Of a stretch of 64,000 nucleotides of DNA, positions 17,883-26,215 are shown in pieces. Numbering within the stretch: the stretch's first letter is position 1; each line of letters begins with the position of its first letter. The notes under the pieces are model-generated. The model was given only the letters and a program-made list of their open reading frames with translations. It searched no databases and had not been told where the DNA came from. The position numbers and the translations under genes are program-made. The stretch comes from an uncultured Acetatifactor sp. (GTDB lineage: Bacteria > Bacillota > Clostridia > Lachnospirales > Lachnospiraceae), in NCBI GenBank assembly GCA_910589655.1, contig CAJUTJ010000093.1, positions 1 through 64,000 on the forward strand, in the 5' to 3' direction.

Positions 17883-18176
17883 AAAAAGAATCTCACCTTC
17901 ATAAACCAAACCAAGCTTTTCTCTGGCTATATTTTCAATAAAACCCTTCGTCTGAACTTCCTTTGCAAATTCTTCGATTTCCAGCTCTCTGCGCTTTTCT
18001 TCTTCTATCAGTGCATTCAGCTGCTCCTGCTCCTGAAGCTTTGCTTCCACCTTCTGCTTTAATTCCACACTTCTGACGGCCACAACCGTCATTACCATCA
18101 TCACTACCAACGTCACAAGAAACATACTAAATCGGTTTTGATGCCTTTTTCGGTATGCCACCCTTCTCTTAGCCAT
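17868..18176 (-). CDS. divIC: FtsB/DivIC-type septum formation initiator
   Basis: A 102-residue bitopic division protein. A basic N-terminus (MAKRRVAYRKRHQNR) precedes one membrane helix (about residues 18-35), then a coiled coil (LKQKVEAKLQEQEQLNALI) and the conserved end ENIAREKLGLVYEGE. It would act in the FtsQ/DIVIB-FtsL-FtsB complex at the septum. The start is ATG 18176 with GGGAGG six bases upstream. It lies next to the SpoIIE-like gene, as in other Firmicutes. Confidence 0.93.
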   Translation of the reverse strand: MAKRRVAYRKRHQNRFSMFLVTLVVMMVMTVVAVRSVELKQKVEAKLQEQEQLNALIEEEKRRELEIEEFAKEVQTKGFIENIAREKLGLVYEGEILFKQDD

Positions 18177-18189
18177 GACTCGCCTCCCT

Positions 18190-18330
18190 ATTCCAGTTCT
18201 GTCCCTGCTCTGCGATACCCTTGTCTAGGGAAGAAATGTTCCGACGCTGACGCGTCTGAAATTTCTTCCGGGTATCTTCGTTACGGGACTGATACGCTTC
18301 CAGTTCCGTCCCTGCTCTGCGATACTGTTT
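18190..18330 (-). repeat. leader with a duplicated 26-bp motif upstream of divIC
   Basis: GTATCGCAGAGCAGGGACRG followed by AACTGGAA occurs twice on the minus strand, about 105 bp apart. The proximal copy runs into TAGGGAGG, the ribosome site of divIC. Between the copies is a hairpin built on GAAGAAAT.../ATTTCTTC and an inner GACGCG/CGCGTC-like pair. The motif GGGAC-GAACTGGAATAGGAGG recurs before the 41901-42554 gene. Confidence 0.65.
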
Positions 18331-18425
18331 TATTCCGATTCCGTTTCGGCATTGTTGTGTCTGAAACTTTATCTTGATTGTACTTGAACTTCAGCTGGTC
18401 TATCATGTCTATTAGGACAGCATAA

Positions 18426-18899
18426 TTACATTTTAAGCACTTTTAGAAAGAACGTCAACTTCTTTTTTATGAATCTTTTCCCTCTGCGCAGGAATCTGAC
18501 AAGGCGGTTTCCTGCCGCTCCCGCTGCTGCGCCCGTTTTGGCGCCTGCTATCCGAAAAGGTTTGCACAAAAAATTAATAATCTTAAGAAATATCCCCAGA
18601 ACCTTTCCTAATCCCAGCGAGACATATTTCACAAACCACGGGCTGACTATTTTTTTATATAAGAACATACCCGTCAGAGCTCCGATGACGGCAAACCATC
18701 TTAAGTTGCCGTCACTTTCATGGTACATCATAAGGAAAACCTTTTCCGCGCAATAGATCCAAAAGATCAGGTCCTCCAGAGACACCATAAATCCGTTATG
18801 GGGAATTGTTCTACGCAGTATACGCAATATATCATACACAAAAGTAATAAAAATGCCCATCAACAGGGCATGTAGCAAAAACTCGTTTTCAGATGACAT
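18426..18899 (-). CDS. yabQ: spore cortex protein YabQ
   Basis: A 157-residue membrane protein required in Bacillus for spore cortex formation. It shows the family start ENEFLLHALLMGIFITFVYD, the RILRRTIPH motif, three to four membrane segments and a basic tail with RFLRRGKRFIKKK. It lies 9 bp after yabP, and the pair is a conserved sporulation unit. GAGG lies just upstream of ATG 18899. Confidence 0.92.
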   Translation of the reverse strand: MSSENEFLLHALLMGIFITFVYDILRILRRTIPHNGFMVSLEDLIFWIYCAEKVFLMMYHESDGNLRWFAVIGALTGMFLYKKIVSPWFVKYVSLGLGKVLGIFLKIINFLCKPFRIAGAKTGAAAGAAGNRLVRFLRRGKRFIKKKLTFFLKVLKM

Positions 18900-18908
18900 A
18901 GCCTACCT

Positions 18909-19196
18909 CTATCGGAACAGCTTGGCGAGCAAAGACTCATTCTTATGCCCTGCACTCCCGGCATCGGAATAAGTAAAGCTGTCGATTCTCCCGTCGATAT
19001 CCACCTCTCCTTTTTCCAATGTCAAACGACTGACATGCAGATCATCACCCTTAATCATAAGCATCCCTTGCTCGGTCTCCAGAAGGATCTCATGTATATC
19101 AAAGGACAGCACATCGCTGACGCCGCCTATGATACAGTTCCTTCGATTCGTCATTGTCACTTTGTGCATACGTGTACTGCTGTTTAAATCCTCCAT
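18909..19196 (-). CDS. yabP: sporulation protein YabP
   Basis: A 95-residue protein of the YabP/YqfC family, conserved in spore formers. The family pattern NRRNCIIGGVSDVLSFDIHE and ETEQGMLMIKGDDLHVSRL is clear. It is followed by yabQ and preceded by rqcP, the usual order. GGAGG lies five bases before ATG 19196. Confidence 0.93.
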   Translation of the reverse strand: MEDLNSSTRMHKVTMTNRRNCIIGGVSDVLSFDIHEILLETEQGMLMIKGDDLHVSRLTLEKGEVDIDGRIDSFTYSDAGSAGHKNESLLAKLFR

Positions 19197-19274
19197 AAGC
19201 CCCTCCTGCCCTGTCTATATACTATTACAAATAAAGTATATGAGAGCCAAGGAGAAAAAAGCACCTGATTTCTT

Positions 19275-19514
19275 CTATAAATAACGGAAAAGTTCCTTTG
19301 CCTCTTCTTTTTTCACCGTTTCCTGAACGTCAAGAACCTCCACCTTCACTTCCTTATTTCCGAAAGAGATGGTAATGATATCGCCTGCTTTTACATTAGC
19401 GGAAGCCTTTGCCGGCTTATCGTTAATCAACACTCTGCCGCCGTCACATGCCTCATTGGCCACGGTACGCCTCTTAATCAATCTGGATACCTTTAAATAC
19501 TTGTCTAATCTCAT
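19275..19514 (-). CDS. rqcP: RqcP/Hsp15-like S4-domain RNA-binding protein
   Basis: A 79-residue protein that is almost entirely an S4 domain: MRLDKYLKVSRLIKRRTVAN, GGRVLINDKPAKAS, VKAGDIITISFG. Homologues (YabO/RqcP) act with RqcH in adding alanine tails during ribosome quality control. The start is ATG 19514 after GGAGG TTAGT; that ribosome site belongs to dispersed element C. An ATG four codons further out lies inside the element. Confidence 0.92.
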   Translation of the reverse strand: MRLDKYLKVSRLIKRRTVANEACDGGRVLINDKPAKASANVKAGDIITISFGNKEVKVEVLDVQETVKKEEAKELFRYL

Positions 19515-19705
19515 ACTAACCTCCATGTCGCCGCTGCGCTGCGACTCAAATCCGAACGAAAAACGCTTGTTTTTGCGTTTTCCGGCGTGAAACTCAGTAC
19601 TTCTCCGCGAAGCACCCTTTGCTGCGAGTGGTTAGAAGTTCTTCTCACACTTCCGGTCATGCCGACACAGTCGGCACAAACAATCAATGAATCGGTGCAA
19701 GGCCG
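19515..19705 (-). repeat. dispersed 5'-leader hairpin element (copy C)
   Basis: Minus-strand order: TTGCACCGATTCATTGATTG, hairpin TGCCGAC/GTCGGCA, a GAAGTGTGAGAAGAACTTC hairpin region, hairpin CGGAAAACGC/GCGTTTTTCG, GATTTGAGT, hairpin GTCGC...GCGAC, ATGGAGGTTAGT, then the rqcP start codon. The distal TGCCGAC module nearly matches copy D (52662-52795), and the proximal module matches copy B. Confidence 0.8.
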
Positions 19706-19712
19706 TATATTT

Positions 19713-19743
19713 AAAAAACGGAGAACCTTAAAAAGGTTCTCCG
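19713..19743 (-). terminator. terminator of the HU gene
   Basis: CGGAGAACCTT/AAGGTTCTCCG stem followed by TTTTTTAA on the minus strand, 16 bp past the HU stop. Confidence 0.9.
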
Positions 19744-19758
19744 CAATGAATTTTATCC

Positions 19759-20034
19759 TTATGCATTCAGCATATCCTTCAAGGCCTTGCCTGCCTTGAA
19801 CTTAGGAGCCTTGGAAGCTTCAATCATCATTGTCTCGCGTGTACGGGGATTTCTACCCTCTCTGGCTGCTCTCTCAGATACCTCGAAAGTACCAAAACCA
19901 ACAAGCTGAACCTTATCACCATTCTTCAAAGCGTCTGCAACAACGTCTGTAAATGCCTTCAAAACCTTCTCTGCATCCTTTTTAGACACTTCTGCTTTCT
20001 CAGCCATAGCTGCTACTAAATCTGTTTTGTTCAT
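19759..20034 (-). CDS. hup: HU-type nucleoid-associated DNA-binding protein
   Basis: A 91-residue histone-like protein: MNKTDLVAAMAEKAEVSKKD, the conserved GFGTFEVSERAAREGRNPRT DNA-binding arm (with a break here) and PKFKAGKALKDMLN. It bends and coats DNA as a dimer. The start is ATG 20034, seven bases after AGGAGG. It has its own promoter and terminator, and highly adapted codon use. Confidence 0.97.
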   Translation of the reverse strand: MNKTDLVAAMAEKAEVSKKDAEKVLKAFTDVVADALKNGDKVQLVGFGTFEVSERAAREGRNPRTRETMMIEASKAPKFKAGKALKDMLNA

Positions 20035-20102
20035 ATGAACTCCTCCTGTAATGAGCTTTCTTTTTGTATCAACGATATGCCCCTCTCGAAGCACTAAATA
20101 TA

Positions 20103-20131
20103 TATATATCCGTTTTTCCCGCTTTTGTCAA
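20103..20131 (-). promoter_or_regulatory. strong sigma-70-type promoter of the HU gene
   Basis: On the minus strand, a consensus TTGACA (20131-20126), 17-nt spacer, TATATA (20108-20103). The -35 overlaps the last codons of mazG. Confidence 0.8.
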
Positions 20132-20859
20132 GTTTTTTCCGCTCTTTTAGGGGCTTTTTCATATTTTTCAATGGTCTCTTCGATTTTATCCGTGAGTATT
20201 TGTTCTTGAGAAAGCTTACAAATACGCGAAATATTGGAAACCTCCAAAAGCAGGTCTCCCACCATATCGGACAGCTCTTTATCGTAGTCTGCAGGCTCTC
20301 TTTCACTGATCTTAAGGGACAGCTCTTTCATCCTATCTGCGGAAGCCGCAAAACTTTTCTGAGACTCATAAAGCTTGTCCGCCTTTTTTAATACCTTACA
20401 CGCTCTTGTCAGTGCGGGCAGCTCCATAGGAATTTCCCTCAAGGGTGTTTCCTCCTGTTTCTTCCCTTCCTTTTCCTGCTTCTTAATCTCCTCCCAATTC
20501 CGAAGCACCTCTCCGGAGGTTTCGGCAGACACGCTGCCGAAAACATGGGGATGACGCCGCACCATCTTTTCCGCCACTTCGGAGACCACATCCTCCATAG
20601 TAAACAGACCTTCCTCCTCCGCGATACGAGAATGCATCACCACTTGAAGCAATACATCACCCAGCTCTTCCCGCAGATTCTCAAAGCTGCCCGTCCTGTC
20701 ATAGATACGGACCGCCGCCGTCACCTCCGCCGCCTCCTCCATCATACAGGGACGGAGACTCATGTGAGTCTGCTCCCGATCCCATGGACAGCCGTTCTCA
20801 CTCCGCAGCGTTTTAATGATTTCCAAAAATTCTTCATACGTATATCTTTTCTTTTCCAT
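20128..20859 (-). CDS. mazG: nucleoside triphosphate pyrophosphohydrolase MazG
   Basis: A 243-residue house-cleaning enzyme that hydrolyses NTPs to NMP and pyrophosphate. The metal-binding helices show MMEEAAEVTAAV and LREELGDVLLQVVMHSRIAEE, with the family phrases CPWDREQTHMSLRP and RRHPHVFG. The second half has the weaker repeat YDKELSDMVGDLLLEVSNI. I choose ATG 20859 (MEKKRYTYEEF); the longer frame to 20940 lacks a site. It lies in the sporulation block, where mazG is also found in other Firmicutes. Confidence 0.93.
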   Translation of the reverse strand: MEKKRYTYEEFLEIIKTLRSENGCPWDREQTHMSLRPCMMEEAAEVTAAVRIYDRTGSFENLREELGDVLLQVVMHSRIAEEEGLFTMEDVVSEVAEKMVRRHPHVFGSVSAETSGEVLRNWEEIKKQEKEGKKQEETPLREIPMELPALTRACKVLKKADKLYESQKSFAASADRMKELSLKISEREPADYDKELSDMVGDLLLEVSNISRICKLSQEQILTDKIEETIEKYEKAPKRAEKT

Positions 20860-21007
20860 AGTATTTGTTCCCTTCCATTGACCGGCAACGGAAGCCAACC
20901 GGCAGGCACTGCCACCCATTAAAGCTTCTCCCAATGCCATCGGATCCTTGCAGAAACGATGCTCTCCGCCTCTTGCCGCCCCTCTCAGTATATGCTCCGG
21001 ATATCCG

Positions 21008-22429
21008 TTACTGACCGGAGGAGTTGGCGGAGGACGAATTGGAGGACGACGAGTTGGCCGAGGAGGAATTGGAGGATGCGGAGGGATATATTGTCTCCCC
21101 CTCCGACGCTACCAAGTCCGCAAAGGAAAGCGTCAGATCCTTTGACTCATCATCAATTTGCACGGTATAGCTCCTTGTCACAAAACCGGTTCTCCGCAAG
21201 GTAATGGTGTGGGATCCTGCCGTCTTTCTAAAGCTGCAAGGCGAAATCCCGATATAATTACCGTCCAAGTAAACTTCCGCATGTTCCGGCGCATCCACGT
21301 AAACCTTATAATAGTTCGTAGTGATCTGAGAGGAAGAATTTGTGGAAGAACTACTGTTCTTCGTGTCATCATTCACGGGATCCAGTACTATATCAACTCC
21401 TCCTGACTCCTGAGCCACACTGACATACCGTGTGACGGAATGATAATTTTCCGCTCTGACAATCAATTGATGCATTCCGTATTCCAAGGAAACCGGCGCC
21501 GACGCATCCGTCTTCGTCCCGTCGATGTATAACTCTGCGTTTGAAGGACTCAGCGAAAACAGTACCATACCGTACTGAGGCTCGGGAATCTCCAGATCCC
21601 CGATGTCCAGACAAGTCTCTTCATTGCGGTTGATCACAACGGTCTTGATTCCACCGCCGCCTTTGTTGGTGATATTCACCTGATAGCTTCCTTCCGGCAC
21701 TGTCAAAAGCATATCCTCGGTAATTTTCTGAATCTGGGACTGCCCGATTTCGATCCATCCTCCCACAAAGTTTTCATCGTTTACCAGCCGCAGATAACCA
21801 TGCCCCTTATCCACACGGACGCTTAATACCTCACTGTCGATTCCCTGAAAACTCAGCACATCCGAGGGGTTCAAATCCATCATTTCAATGCTCCGGTTAT
21901 CCGACAAATACTGTGTGTTATCCGTCAGCCTAAAGACTTCACTGCCGATGGTAAGCTCCCTCCGAATCATATTCAACTCATATCGCTCCACATCCTCATG
22001 AGTCCAAGCGGATGCGGAAAGCTGCATGACAGTGAGATGCTTTTTTGACTTTAAAAAGGTAATATCAACAATATCGCCTTTCTCAAACTGCTCTAAGGAC
22101 ATACTCTGCCCATATTTATCATACATTCTTGTGGTTCCGTCTATCGAAAGCGTATACCGTCTGCCCAGCTCCAGATTCAGAAAAGTCAATGTATTTTCTT
22201 TCTCGTCCCTGTCTACCAGAATAGCCGTATCGGCGGAATCATAGCTTTCCGGCCTTGTAACGATAAAGCCCGTATCCGCTCTTTCCGGAGAAGATGTGGG
22301 TTCTGGCAATGGTTCTTCCCCCTGAAACGGCAGGCTGCATGCCGTAGCCGATACCATGACTAATATGGCTGCGATGACGGAAGCCCAGTTCTTTTTTTGG
22401 TTTCTTGTATCCTTTTTCTTCTGCGTCAC
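21008..22429 (-). CDS. exported PEGA-domain protein with a Ser/Asn-rich tail
   Basis: A 473-residue protein with a basic N-terminus and hydrophobic segment ending VMVSATACSL, a weak lipobox, so probably a lipoprotein or anchored protein. Two C-terminal PEGA domains are visible: near SPSNAELYIDGTKTDAS with AENYHSVTRY, and APEHAEVYLDGNYIGISP with RRTGFVTRS. A low-complexity tail of Ser, Asn and Ala closes the protein. PEGA domains are found on cell-surface proteins. The start is GTG 22429 with AGAGGAG upstream, 10 bp after the CotS-like gene, so the two are probably co-transcribed. Confidence 0.82.
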   Translation of the reverse strand: MTQKKKDTRNQKKNWASVIAAILVMVSATACSLPFQGEEPLPEPTSSPERADTGFIVTRPESYDSADTAILVDRDEKENTLTFLNLELGRRYTLSIDGTTRMYDKYGQSMSLEQFEKGDIVDITFLKSKKHLTVMQLSASAWTHEDVERYELNMIRRELTIGSEVFRLTDNTQYLSDNRSIEMMDLNPSDVLSFQGIDSEVLSVRVDKGHGYLRLVNDENFVGGWIEIGQSQIQKITEDMLLTVPEGSYQVNITNKGGGGIKTVVINRNEETCLDIGDLEIPEPQYGMVLFSLSPSNAELYIDGTKTDASAPVSLEYGMHQLIVRAENYHSVTRYVSVAQESGGVDIVLDPVNDDTKNSSSSTNSSSQITTNYYKVYVDAPEHAEVYLDGNYIGISPCSFRKTAGSHTITLRRTGFVTRSYTVQIDDESKDLTLSFADLVASEGETIYPSASSNSSSANSSSSNSSSANSSGQ

Positions 22430-22439
22430 TTGTACTCCT

Positions 22440-23456
22440 CTAACCTTTCAAGGCACTCACATCACAGAACACTTCCTGTAAAAAGTGCTGTTTCTCCTTT
22501 TCCTGTGCCATTAGTTTTTCCAATTTTTCCTGATTTCTTCCGGGAATCCACGCCTTTCCGGAATTATAGTAAAAGTTGGCAATTTTCCAAAATTTCTCCG
22601 GATATGCCAGTCGATAATACAAATCAATTCTATTGATGGCGGAAAGGGGCTTTACCTTTTCATAAGCCTCCAACAGTTCTTTCCCCAAGGGAATGGACCA
22701 ATTGCTTTTCTCCAAAAGCTTTCTCATCAACAAATACAAATCTCTGACGGGACTGTCACAAATACATTTTTCAAAGTTAATTAAAAACCAGCCCTTGTCG
22801 CTCATTACAATATTATGGTATTGGTAATCTCCGTGACAGATCGTAATAGGACTTCCGTCCGCAGCCGCGGAGGCATCACTCTTATTTTTGACGGCACAAT
22901 ACGCATTCCACTCCTCCGTCACGGTATATGCCTGCTCCAGAAAATAATGAAATGCATTTAACAGGTTGATTTCAAAAGGCTGTTTCTGGCTTCTTTGCTG
23001 TAAATATTTCTTAACCTTTTTAAGCTCCTTGTTATGTTTGTCATATTCCTTCTCAGGGGAAAACAGCGGGGGCAGCCCCGGTGTATCTGCCGGAAGAACC
23101 ATGCTGTTATGAAGCTTTGCCAGAAGCCGGACTGCCTCCAGACATTCTCCCTTGTCGTAAATACTGCATTCCCTGCCGTCCTGCCACGTCTTCAATATAT
23201 ACTTTACGCCGTCATTATCCTGAACAAAGAGAGCTCCCTCGGCCGTAGGCACAATCTGCTCTACCGCAACACAGCCTCCGCTTTGAACAGCTTTTAAAAT
23301 GCGGTTCTGTAATTCCAATCTATCTTTGTTTCCCGTATACTCTTTAAAAATCAGACATCCCTGCTCCGTTTCGCAGAGAATGGCGCCTCTGCCCTTTCTG
23401 GTGCCAAGCACCTCGATTCCATACTGTTCCAGTAACCCTACTGCCCTGTCATTCAC
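22440..23456 (-). CDS. CotS-family spore coat / aminoglycoside-phosphotransferase-fold protein
   Basis: A 338-residue protein with a kinase-like (APH) fold. The catalytic loop reads ICHGDYQYHNIVM, and the position normally occupied by the metal Asp motif reads LINFEKC, so the DFD-like motif is changed to NFE. N-terminal regions match CotS: GTRKGRGAILCETEQGCLIFKEY (broken here) with KTWQDGRECS. CotS proteins are deposited in the spore coat. The start is GTG 23456 with GGAGGGG upstream. Position beside the sporulation block supports the call. Confidence 0.85.
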   Translation of the reverse strand: MNDRAVGLLEQYGIEVLGTRKGRGAILCETEQGCLIFKEYTGNKDRLELQNRILKAVQSGGCVAVEQIVPTAEGALFVQDNDGVKYILKTWQDGRECSIYDKGECLEAVRLLAKLHNSMVLPADTPGLPPLFSPEKEYDKHNKELKKVKKYLQQRSQKQPFEINLLNAFHYFLEQAYTVTEEWNAYCAVKNKSDASAAADGSPITICHGDYQYHNIVMSDKGWFLINFEKCICDSPVRDLYLLMRKLLEKSNWSIPLGKELLEAYEKVKPLSAINRIDLYYRLAYPEKFWKIANFYYNSGKAWIPGRNQEKLEKLMAQEKEKQHFLQEVFCDVSALKG

Positions 23457-23521
23457 CTTCGGACCCCTCCTGATAGCTTTTGCATCTAAACTATCTTATG
23501 TGAGGGGTGTAAAAAGTATGT

Positions 23522-24916
23522 TTAAGGTTTTTCTCTATATTTTTCCGCTTCGGCCAATAGAATCTCCGCCGTATTACACTGGGGCTGTTCCAAGACCAGT
23601 TCCAGAAGCTTCTGAAGGACTTCCCCCAGCTCTTTTCCCGGCTTCCAACCGGCTTTGATCAAATCGGAACCGTTGACGGCAAGGCTTTTCAGGGAAACGC
23701 ATTGTCTCTTCTCCCGCATTTCTTCATACAGTTTCTGCCATCTTTCGATCATGTCCAGCTTCTCCTGCCGCATATAATCGCTTTGCGCCAGCACATCTGC
23801 CCGCTTTATCTCAAACAACGCAGGAAACACGTCTTCACCGATTTTGTTTGCCGCCCTGCGGACAAACCGCATATCGGGCGCCACACTGTTACCGTAATCG
23901 TGAAAGAGTACCAGTTTGCAGACAGTATTGATGGTGTCGTTGTCAAATCGCAGTCTCCGCAGAAAATCTTCCGCCATTTTCTCTCCCACGGCGGGATGAT
24001 CGTAGAAGTGGGTGATACCCTCCTTGTCCACGGTTAACGTGGCAGGCTTTCCGATGTCGTGAAGCAGCATGGCAAGCCGCAGCTTTTTATCCGCTTCCAC
24101 ATGGCAAAGGGAATGCAGCGTGTGCTCCCCCACATTGTACATATGATGGGGATGATTCTGTTCCGTCTCCATAGCCACATCAAACTCCGGAAAAAATACT
24201 TTCGTGACTCCCAGCTCATAAGCCGTCCTAAGAGTTTCAGGGTGGGAGGAAGTGAGCAGTTTCACCAGCTCCGCCTGAATACGCTCCACGCTGATCTTCT
24301 CCAAAGTGGGAGCAAGCCTGCGTATGCCTTCTTTTGTCCCCGCCTGAATCTCATAACCCAGTTGGGCGGAGAAGCGGATTGCCCTGAGAATCCGCAGCGC
24401 ATCTTCCCCGAACCGCTCCAGCGGGTCTCCCACACAGCGAATGGTTCCTGAACGGATATCCTCCATGCCGCCGAAAACATCCACCAATCCCACCGTCTCA
24501 TTGTACGCCATGGCATTGATGGTAAAATCCCGGCGCTTCAAGTCTTCCGTTAAATTCGGAGTAAAAATAACCTCTTTGGGATGCCTGCTGTCCTCATACT
24601 TTCCGTCAATACGGTAAGTAGTAACCTCAAACCCTTCCTTCTCCAGTAAAACCGTGATCGTGCCATGCTTCAGACCGGTGTCAATGGTTCTGGGAAATAA
24701 TGCTTTTACCTGCTCCGGCCGCGCCGAGGTGGTAATATCCCAGTCCTGTGGTTCCTTGCCTAAAACAGAATCTCTCACACAGCCTCCCACCACGTATGCT
24801 TCATGGCCTGAGGCAGTGATAATGTCTATGATATGCCGCGCCTTCTCCGGTATGGTTATTCTGATTTCCTGTTCCGCTTTCATTTCCTTTTCTATTCCCA
24901 ATTCGGTCTCTACCAT
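23522..24916 (-). CDS. cca: CCA tRNA nucleotidyltransferase with HD domain
   Basis: A 464-residue class II enzyme that adds or repairs the 3' CCA of tRNAs. The nucleotidyltransferase motif VVGGCVRDSVLG with DWDITTSA gives the catalytic acids, RRDFTINAMAYNE and the basic RFGEDALRILRAIRFSAQLG follow, and an HD-type domain (LHDIGKPATL, FYDHPAVGEKMAE) comes next. The start is ATG 24916, eight bases after AAGGAG. Confidence 0.96.
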   Translation of the reverse strand: MVETELGIEKEMKAEQEIRITIPEKARHIIDIITASGHEAYVVGGCVRDSVLGKEPQDWDITTSARPEQVKALFPRTIDTGLKHGTITVLLEKEGFEVTTYRIDGKYEDSRHPKEVIFTPNLTEDLKRRDFTINAMAYNETVGLVDVFGGMEDIRSGTIRCVGDPLERFGEDALRILRAIRFSAQLGYEIQAGTKEGIRRLAPTLEKISVERIQAELVKLLTSSHPETLRTAYELGVTKVFFPEFDVAMETEQNHPHHMYNVGEHTLHSLCHVEADKKLRLAMLLHDIGKPATLTVDKEGITHFYDHPAVGEKMAEDFLRRLRFDNDTINTVCKLVLFHDYGNSVAPDMRFVRRAANKIGEDVFPALFEIKRADVLAQSDYMRQEKLDMIERWQKLYEEMREKRQCVSLKSLAVNGSDLIKAGWKPGKELGEVLQKLLELVLEQPQCNTAEILLAEAEKYREKP

Positions 24917-24946
24917 TGATTAAACTCCTTTTTCAGAAAAAATCTC

Positions 24947-25156
24947 CTATAAAATATTCGAATAATATTTTTTCAAATGTTTTCTGATATCCTGCGGTGT
25001 AACAGGAATTTCCGTATCCAGAAAAGGATATTCTAAATGCACTCTTTTATCATCAGATATAATATGCACTCTATGACCATGTTCATTGACTTTCACATAC
25101 CAGTAATAGTTTGTGCCTTCATATACTATTTTACGTTTATTCTTCTTTGATACCAT
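24947..25156 (-). CDS. small conserved-looking protein of unknown function
   Basis: A 69-residue basic protein with the phrase YEGTNYYWYVKVNEHGHRVH and VHLEYPFL, resembling small beta-rich Firmicute proteins of unknown role. Codon use looks coding. No strong ribosome site precedes ATG 25156. It lies 30 bp upstream of cca and may share its transcript. No function can be assigned. Confidence 0.6.
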   Translation of the reverse strand: MVSKKNKRKIVYEGTNYYWYVKVNEHGHRVHIISDDKRVHLEYPFLDTEIPVTPQDIRKHLKKYYSNIL

Positions 25157-25249
25157 TTTTTCTCAACAAGATACGGTTTTCAACAGAAACAAAATCCGAA
25201 AAGAAATGATTATTACGGTTCAACGCTCTATCTGAACTGTTACAAATGA

Positions 25250-26062
25250 TTAAATTTTCCCGATAAATTTATCAATCACCTGTATCAGGCCGTCTTCGTC
25301 ATTGGAGGCAGTGATATAATCGGCGGCTTCCTTCACTTCCTGCTGGGCATTGGCCATGGCCACCCCCACTCCTGCGAATTTTATCATGGAAATATCATTA
25401 AAGCCGTCCCCGCAGCAGATTGTGTTCTCCCGTTTTTGCCCGATGGCCTCCAACATTTTTTCCAGAGAAGACGCTTTATTAACATTCCGCGGCATAATCT
25501 CTATAAAAAACGGCTCCGAACGATAGATGCTTAACAGTTCCCCGTATTTTTTCTGCAGTTCTTTTTCCAATACGGCAGCCTCGCCGCTTTCTTTCGTCAT
25601 AAGGCATTTATTTACTTCGAAATCAACAAAGTCCACGAAATTTTCCACCTGCTTCACAGGCAGGCCGTTGATACGCGCCTCCAACTCGATATACTCGTCC
25701 GGCCGGAAGGCTGAGATGACCGTACTTCCCAGATAAGTGATCAGCCCGCAGCCATGACGCTTGGCAAAGCCGTATAAACCGGGAATCATCATCTGCGGCA
25801 GAGTTCTCTGGTAGACAATCTCCCCGCTGCGGCACTCCACCACTCTCGCCCCGTTATAAGAGAGCAGATAGCCGCCGTATTTCTCCAGTTCCAGCTCCTC
25901 CTCGTAACGGCGCATTCCCGGCGTGGGACGGCCGGAGGCAAGGATTACTTTATGCCCCTTCTCCATAATATCCTGAAGGGCTTCCTTTGTGGACGACGTG
26001 ATTTCCTTTTTAGAATTTGTCAGTGTGCCGTCAATATCCAGCACCAATACTTTCTGCTCCAT
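25250..26062 (-). CDS. HAD-superfamily Cof-type phosphatase
   Basis: A 270-residue cytoplasmic hydrolase. Motif I is VLDIDGTLTNSKKE, motif II LASGRPTPG, a C2b-type cap spans about residues 85-185, the motif III Lys lies near NKASSLEK, and motif IV is CCGDGFNDISMIKFAG. Members dephosphorylate sugar phosphates or flavin-type substrates; the substrate is unknown here. I choose ATG 26062 (MEQKVLVLDID). The longer frame runs through a leader hairpin with arms CGGAGCGT/ACGCTCCG at about 26078-26130. Confidence 0.93.
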   Translation of the reverse strand: MEQKVLVLDIDGTLTNSKKEITSSTKEALQDIMEKGHKVILASGRPTPGMRRYEEELELEKYGGYLLSYNGARVVECRSGEIVYQRTLPQMMIPGLYGFAKRHGCGLITYLGSTVISAFRPDEYIELEARINGLPVKQVENFVDFVDFEVNKCLMTKESGEAAVLEKELQKKYGELLSIYRSEPFFIEIMPRNVNKASSLEKMLEAIGQKRENTICCGDGFNDISMIKFAGVGVAMANAQQEVKEAADYITASNDEDGLIQVIDKFIGKI

Positions 26063-26165
26063 TGTTCTTTTCCCTATCTCGGAGCGTTCTTGGAAAACTA
26101 TTCTTCCGGTCTGCACGCTCCGCTTTGCGGCCTGCTGCGTCTCTGCCGCGAATATATACTATGAA

Positions 26166-26199
26166 TACTCTAAAGCGGTGAGGAATCCCCACCGCCTAT
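26166..26199 (-). terminator. hairpin after the foldase gene
   Basis: On the minus strand GCGGTGG and CCTCACCGC form a stem followed by a short TTTAG; a modest terminator between the foldase and HAD genes. Confidence 0.5.
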
Positions 26200-26215
26200 T
26201 TGTTATCAATATCAA